From contig CBCTZG010000100.1 in assembly GCA_965151315.1 (NCBI GenBank), positions 1-8,559 on the forward strand: a stretch of DNA of 8,559 bases, given 5' to 3'. A program made the translations under genes and the position numbers. Positions 6,038 to 8,559 of this stretch are shown here, one piece after another. The DNA is from Avimonoglobus sp965151315 (GTDB lineage Bacteria; Bacillota; Clostridia; UBA1381). The notes under the pieces are model-generated. The model was not told the origin of the DNA. It did no database searches and saw only the letters and a program-made list of their open reading frames with translations. Each line of letters opens with the position of its first letter. The stretch's first letter is position 1.

Positions 6038-7176
6038 AAAATATAGTTTATATAATCTTTGCCGCTTGTCTGGGGATATTGCTTACAGCCTGCGGGGGGC
6101 AGCCGGCTGGGCAGCAGCCCGGGACGGGAACTCCTCCTCCCCAGGCAGCGGCGCGGCCTACCCAGCAGCCGGATCCGCTGCAGGCGATAATAGACAGTAT
6201 GACGTTAGAGGAAAAAGTGGCCCAGATGTTCATTGCCCGCTGCCCGGAGGAAGAAGCCGCAGAGCTGGCCGGCCAATATCAGCTGGGCGGCTATATTTTA
6301 TTTGCCAGGGATTTTCAGGATTCCACACCAGATCAGGTGCGGGAAAATATTAGGCGCTATCAGGCGCGGGTAAAGATCCCTATGTTTATCGGCGTGGATG
6401 AGGAAGGCGGCACGGTCAACCGGGTCAGCCGGTATTCCCAGTTCCGTAAGGCACCGTTTCAGTCCCCGCAGAAGGTATATGCCCAGGGTGGGATGGCTGC
6501 CGTGCTGGCGGATGCGAAGGAAAAATCTAACTTTTTGCTGGATTTGGGAATCAATTTAAATTTCGCTCCGGTTTGCGATGTTTCTGAGAATCCAGCAGAT
6601 TTTATCTATGACCGTACCTTAGGCAGGGGCGCTGAGGAAACGGCGGAATATGCCAGAACAGTGGTGCAGGGGATGCGGGAAGCTGGGATCGGCAGTGTAC
6701 TGAAGCATTTCCCTGGCTACGGCAATAATGCGGACACCCATACTGGGATAGCCTATGACCATCGAGAGTATGAACACTTTTTGGAAATTGATTTCCTGCC
6801 GTTTGCGGCTGGAATCGCGGCAGGCGCGGATTTTGTGCTGGTATCCCATAACATTGTAGCCTGTATGGATCCGGAACTGCCGGCGTCGCTGTCGGCCCCG
6901 GTGCATGATATCCTGCGGGAGGAACTGGGCTTTGACGGAGTGGTCATTACTGACGATTTGGCCATGGACGCCATCGGCCAGTATACGGATGACGGGAATG
7001 CAGCCGTGCTGGCGATCCAAGCCGGTAATGATATGCTGTGCTGTACCAATTTTACAGAGCAGATCCCGGCGGTTGCAGAAGCGGTGGCAGCTGGGGAAAT
7101 CCAGGAGGCCAGGCTGGACGCGTCTGTATTGCGGATATTGAAATTGAAACAGTCGCTGGGGATACTGGAAGTATAA
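6034..7176 (+). CDS. nagZ: lipoprotein glycoside hydrolase family 3, beta-N-acetylhexosaminidase type
   Basis: This 380-residue protein probably removes N-acetylglucosamine from peptidoglycan fragments outside the membrane. Residues 1-20 are a lipoprotein signal ending LLTAC, with Cys20 as the lipid-bearing residue. A Pro/Gln/Gly-rich linker follows to about 48, then the GH3 barrel begins at MTLEEKVAQMFIARCP. FIGVDEEGGTVNR is the family's substrate-binding strand. KHFPGYGNNADTHTG (224-238) supplies the NagZ-type Asp234/His236 general acid-base dyad, and VITDDLAMDA (304-313) the nucleophile, Asp307 by the GH3 signature. The protein is a single catalytic domain, without the extra C-terminal domain of longer NagZ proteins. 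It starts at ATGA overlap with the YbaK gene, with a weak AAGGGG ten bases upstream, so coupling probably matters for its translation. No clear terminator follows. Confidence 0.9.
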   Translation: MKNIVYIIFAACLGILLTACGGQPAGQQPGTGTPPPQAAARPTQQPDPLQAIIDSMTLEEKVAQMFIARCPEEEAAELAGQYQLGGYILFARDFQDSTPDQVRENIRRYQARVKIPMFIGVDEEGGTVNRVSRYSQFRKAPFQSPQKVYAQGGMAAVLADAKEKSNFLLDLGINLNFAPVCDVSENPADFIYDRTLGRGAEETAEYARTVVQGMREAGIGSVLKHFPGYGNNADTHTGIAYDHREYEHFLEIDFLPFAAGIAAGADFVLVSHNIVACMDPELPASLSAPVHDILREELGFDGVVITDDLAMDAIGQYTDDGNAAVLAIQAGNDMLCCTNFTEQIPAVAEAVAAGEIQEARLDASVLRILKLKQSLGILEV

Positions 7177-7231
7177 CTTTGAAAAATTGAACAAGAGGAA
7201 TATATTTATAGAAACATTTTTTGTTTAAGCG

Positions 7232-7324
7232 GTGCATATATGGACAAATAAATGCAAAGCGGTTACCCTGTTCATCGCGTCTGCTTTGATGGCTGCTGCG
7301 CTGCTGCCGTACCAGATAGTATGA
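7232..7324 (+). pseudogene. possible signal-peptide stub of a lost secreted protein
   Basis: From a GTG at 7232 a 30-codon frame reads NKCKAVTLFIASALMAAALL and then stops at 7322-7324. Lys-rich start, long hydrophobic core and Ala-rich end are what a Sec signal peptide looks like. A possible promoter TTGAAA (7179-7184), 16 bases, TATATT (7201-7206) lies upstream, but there is no clear ribosome site. After the stop no frame continues as a recognisable exported protein. It may be the remnant of a disrupted gene, or chance. Confidence 0.25.
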
Positions 7325-7542
7325 AGCGGCACCATATTTACACACTGGCGGGAAAGCCGGAGAGATTGAAATTAGGGTTTTCTGCCATGACGGTATATTA
7401 GAGGTTTGCAGTTTAATCTATTCAGAATTAAAATTTAATTTTTTCTATGAAGAGCAACACAAATTTTGCAAGGGGCAAAAATAAGAATTACCTAAATTGT
7501 AGATGTTTGGGATGCTTTCAGAAAGCAAACTGCGAAGCCTTA

Positions 7543-7862
7543 AACTGCATTACACCGATAGTGGCTGCGTTCCGCTTTACCGTTGTGTCCCGGTGTGTAA
7601 GGCCGGATGCGCTTATGACATATGCCGGGCTTTTGGGCAGTGGTTTCAAAGAGAATGGGGGCATCCCGCTTTGCATTGGGAAACCGGTTGGTAAATGTAA
7701 AGACATTGTCAGTCTGTACATATTCCGCTTCAATTCCCCTGCGGGCTACCGCTTCACCAGCCTATCCAGGAAATCCGCAGAGGAATAGGCGGACGGTTCC
7801 GATTCTGTCCAATATGGATTGTACTCCCACAAATCATTTTCCTGCATTTTCAGAATACACAT
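7543..7862 (-). pseudogene. IS481-type transposase remnant (DDE integrase core, frameshifted)
   Basis: Two overlapping minus-strand frames together read as the core of an IS481/IS3-like DDE transposase. The first (7862 to 7746) ends PSAYSSADFLDRLVKR before a TAG. The second (7761 to 7543) continues RRGIEAEYVQTDNVFTFTNR, then DAPILFETTAQKPG and HKRIRPYTPGHNGKAERSHY before a TAA at 7540-7542. TDN holds the second catalytic Asp, although the usual following Gly is Val, and GKAER holds the catalytic Glu. The first catalytic Asp, the helix-turn-helix N-terminus and the C-terminal part are absent. A net one-base frameshift near 7746-7761 joins the two halves. No terminal inverted repeats were recognised. 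This is a dead fragment; exact family within the DDE_rve group is less certain than the fold. Confidence 0.8.
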
Positions 7863-7890
7863 TGACAAAATGAAAAAAATAGTTTATACT
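7862..7890 (+). promoter_or_regulatory. near-consensus promoter upstream of the tRNA-Leu region
   Basis: A perfect TTGACA (7862-7867), a 17-base spacer and TATACT (7885-7890) make the strongest promoter in the window. It points toward the degenerate tRNA half (7905) and the intact tRNA-Leu (8068), about 170 bases from the predicted start. It abuts the 5' edge of the transposase remnant on the other strand. A weaker closer candidate for the tRNA (TTGAAA at 7968, CATAGA at 7990) was also seen. Confidence 0.7.
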
Positions 7891-7904
7891 ATGATAGTAT
7901 CGAA

Positions 7905-7941
7905 AAGGATGCAGCGGAATTGGCAGATGTGCTGGACTTTG
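7905..7941 (+). pseudogene. degenerate 5' half of a tRNA-Leu
   Basis: Bases 7908-7941 align without gaps to 8071-8104 of the intact tRNA-Leu with 25 of 34 identities. They include GCGGAA, TTGGCAGA and GGACTT of the D-arm and anticodon stem, and most differences are transitions. The anticodon position reads TTG, which is not a leucine anticodon, and the anticodon stem pairs poorly. No T-arm or matching 3' acceptor strand follows. It is best explained as a decayed tRNA-Leu copy. Confidence 0.6.
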
Positions 7942-7952
7942 TTTCTGTCGTC

Positions 7953-7976
7953 TCGTTGAAAGAATCGTTGAAATCG
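7953..7976 (+). repeat. short tandem repeat TCGTTGAAA
   Basis: TCGTTGAAA occurs at 7953-7961 and again at 7965-7973, a period of 12 bases, just after the degenerate tRNA half. The two units agree over nine bases and then diverge. This is too short to assign a role. The rest of 7942-8067 holds only a bulged inverted repeat, CCTCCTTGG (8016-8024) with CCAAGAGG (8047-8054), ahead of the tRNA. Confidence 0.4.
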
Positions 7977-8067
7977 GATTTTCCGTTTTCATAGATGAGG
8001 ATTAAGCGATATGCTCCTCCTTGGGATAACCTCTCCCGTGCAAAAACCAAGAGGTAAAACAGAATAT

Positions 8068-8151
8068 GCGGGCGTGGCGGAACTGGCAGACGCGCTAGAC
8101 TTAGGATCTAGTGATCTAATCGTGGGGGTTCAAGTCCCTTCGCCCGCACCA
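8068..8151 (+). tRNA. tRNA-Leu (anticodon UAG)
   Basis: An intact class II tRNA of 84 bases. The acceptor stem is GCGGGCG (8068-8074) with CGCCCGC (8141-8147), followed by discriminator A and an encoded CCA (8149-8151). The anticodon stem CTAGA/TCTAG (8095-8099, 8107-8111) encloses loop CTTAGGA with anticodon TAG at 8102-8104, reading CUA and other CUN leucine codons. The long variable arm has a GAT/ATC stem (8113-8115 with 8119-8121). The T-loop is TTCAAGT (8129-8135), on a stem with two G-U pairs at its base. It is followed at once by its own terminator. Confidence 0.96.
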
Positions 8152-8152
8152 T

Positions 8153-8203
8153 ACCGAGTGTTCTTACAGGACTTAAAGGGTTCTGTATAGCACTCGGTTT
8201 TTT
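8153..8203 (+). terminator. intrinsic terminator of tRNA-Leu
   Basis: ACCGAGTG (8153-8160) pairs perfectly with CACTCGGT (8191-8198), with an inner TACAG/CTGTA stem (8165-8169 with 8183-8187). A T-run at 8198-8203 follows. It begins two bases after the CCA end of the tRNA. Confidence 0.88.
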
Positions 8204-8212
8204 ATTTGCTTT

Positions 8213-8509
8213 TCAGCTTGCACAGGCGGCATAGTGAACGTCTACCCCTTGCCTCGTATGTACCGATACATTGTTTTCCGGTAGTTTATCAAGGTCGGGT
8301 ATTTCAATGGCGCCGATACAATTATAGTGAATGGTAAGCCGCTGGACGGTTTTGCCGTCAATCTTTTCCGATTGATGTACTTCGATTTTCTCAATCAGCT
8401 CATTTAACATCCTCGGCGTCAGCTTCCGTGCCCGTGTGTATTTGCGGACGGAAGCCATGAACATATCGCTTGTCACGGCTTTGCTTTTGTCTTTGTCGAG
8501 TTCTTCCTG
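8213..8509 (-). pseudogene. C-terminal end of a large serine recombinase (DUF4368 type), truncated
   Basis: The frame encodes 98 residues. It opens with the Lys/Asp-rich end of a coiled coil, QEELDKDKSKAVTSDMF, then RKYTRARKLTPRMLNELIEK and IEVHQ, and QRLTIHYNCIGAIEIPDL. This is the C-terminal DUF4368 region of large serine recombinases carried by conjugative and mobilisable elements of Clostridia. The resolvase domain with the nucleophilic serine and the zinc-ribbon domain are absent. In frame, the sequence is cut by TGA at 8510-8512, and the last 47 bases of the window do not read as recombinase in any frame. A GTG at 8474-8476 could start an 87-residue peptide but has no ribosome site. Its stop lies ten bases from the T-run of the tRNA-Leu terminator, so element DNA reaches right up to the tRNA. 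Confidence 0.75.
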
Positions 8510-8559
8510 TCAATGCCAAAGTAAAAATGTAGGAAAACGCCGAAGAAATTTTGCATGTT

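Noticed and set aside
6619..7194. Minus-strand frame of 191 codons antisense to nagZ
   Set aside because: A shadow of a conserved GH3 gene with no promoter or ribosome site and odd composition.
7210..7226. AAACA/TGTTT-like dyad as nagZ terminator
   Set aside because: Very weak A/T stem without GC pairs; cannot be called a terminator.
7319..7485. Open plus-strand stretch of about 55 codons (GGKAGEIEIRVFCHDGILEV within it)
   Set aside because: It has no start codon with a ribosome site and no recognisable family; open length is modest for AT-rich DNA. It might be the decayed continuation of the signal-peptide stub but cannot be supported.
7447..7788. Plus-strand frame of 113 codons after nagZ
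   Set aside because: It is mostly antisense to the IS481-type transposase remnant, whose motifs show the true coding strand.
7177..8559. CRISPR array or other regular repeat system in the gene-poor right end
   Set aside because: No repeated units with regular spacers; only one nine-base tandem pair was found.

Overview
The window looks like a chromosomal stretch from a low-to-mid GC member of the Clostridia. The reasons are strong AGGAGG-type ribosome binding sites, sigma-A promoters with 17-bp spacers, a TTG start, the Y-family polymerase variant with a CDCNGFYASVE motif, MtaB, an HPr-like protein without the phosphorylatable histidine, a DUF4368-type serine recombinase end, and an amino-acid-fermentation dehydrogenase at the left edge. 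The genus cannot be fixed from the sequence alone.

Layout, left to right. Bases 1-167 (-) hold the N-terminus of a 2,4-diaminopentanoate dehydrogenase-like protein. It is divergent from a dinB-type translesion polymerase (435-1655, +), whose leader carries a terminator-like hairpin between promoter and start codon. Next on the minus strand come an unrecognised 146-residue helical protein with a TTG start (1676-2116) and a two-gene operon, mtaB then a GNAT acetyltransferase (4237 down to 2352). Back-to-back promoters near 4306-4369 drive mtaB leftward and a small HPr-like gene rightward (4421-4651), which ends in a clean intrinsic terminator. tcdA lies on the minus strand (4693-5400). It is divergent from a YbaK-family aminoacyl-tRNA deacylase (5525-6037, +), which is translationally coupled (ATGA) to a lipoprotein glycoside hydrolase of family 3 (6034-7176, +).

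From 7177 to the right edge the only intact gene seen is tRNA-Leu(UAG) at 8068-8151, with its own terminator. Around it is a graveyard of mobile DNA: a possible signal-peptide stub, a frameshifted IS481-type transposase core (minus), a degenerate 5' half of a second tRNA-Leu just behind a near-consensus promoter, and the C-terminal end of a large serine recombinase (minus) that stops a few bases from the tRNA terminator.

Functionally, the left and centre lean toward translation quality. MtaB and TcdA both act on t6A37 of tRNAs reading ANN codons, the YbaK protein probably clears mischarged tRNA, and a tRNA gene follows. The GH3 lipoprotein probably belongs to cell-wall turnover. I do not see a clearly new multi-gene system. 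The items most worth a second look are the dinB leader hairpin, the His-less HPr paralogue with its own strong promoter, and the tRNA/recombinase/IS junctions at the right end.
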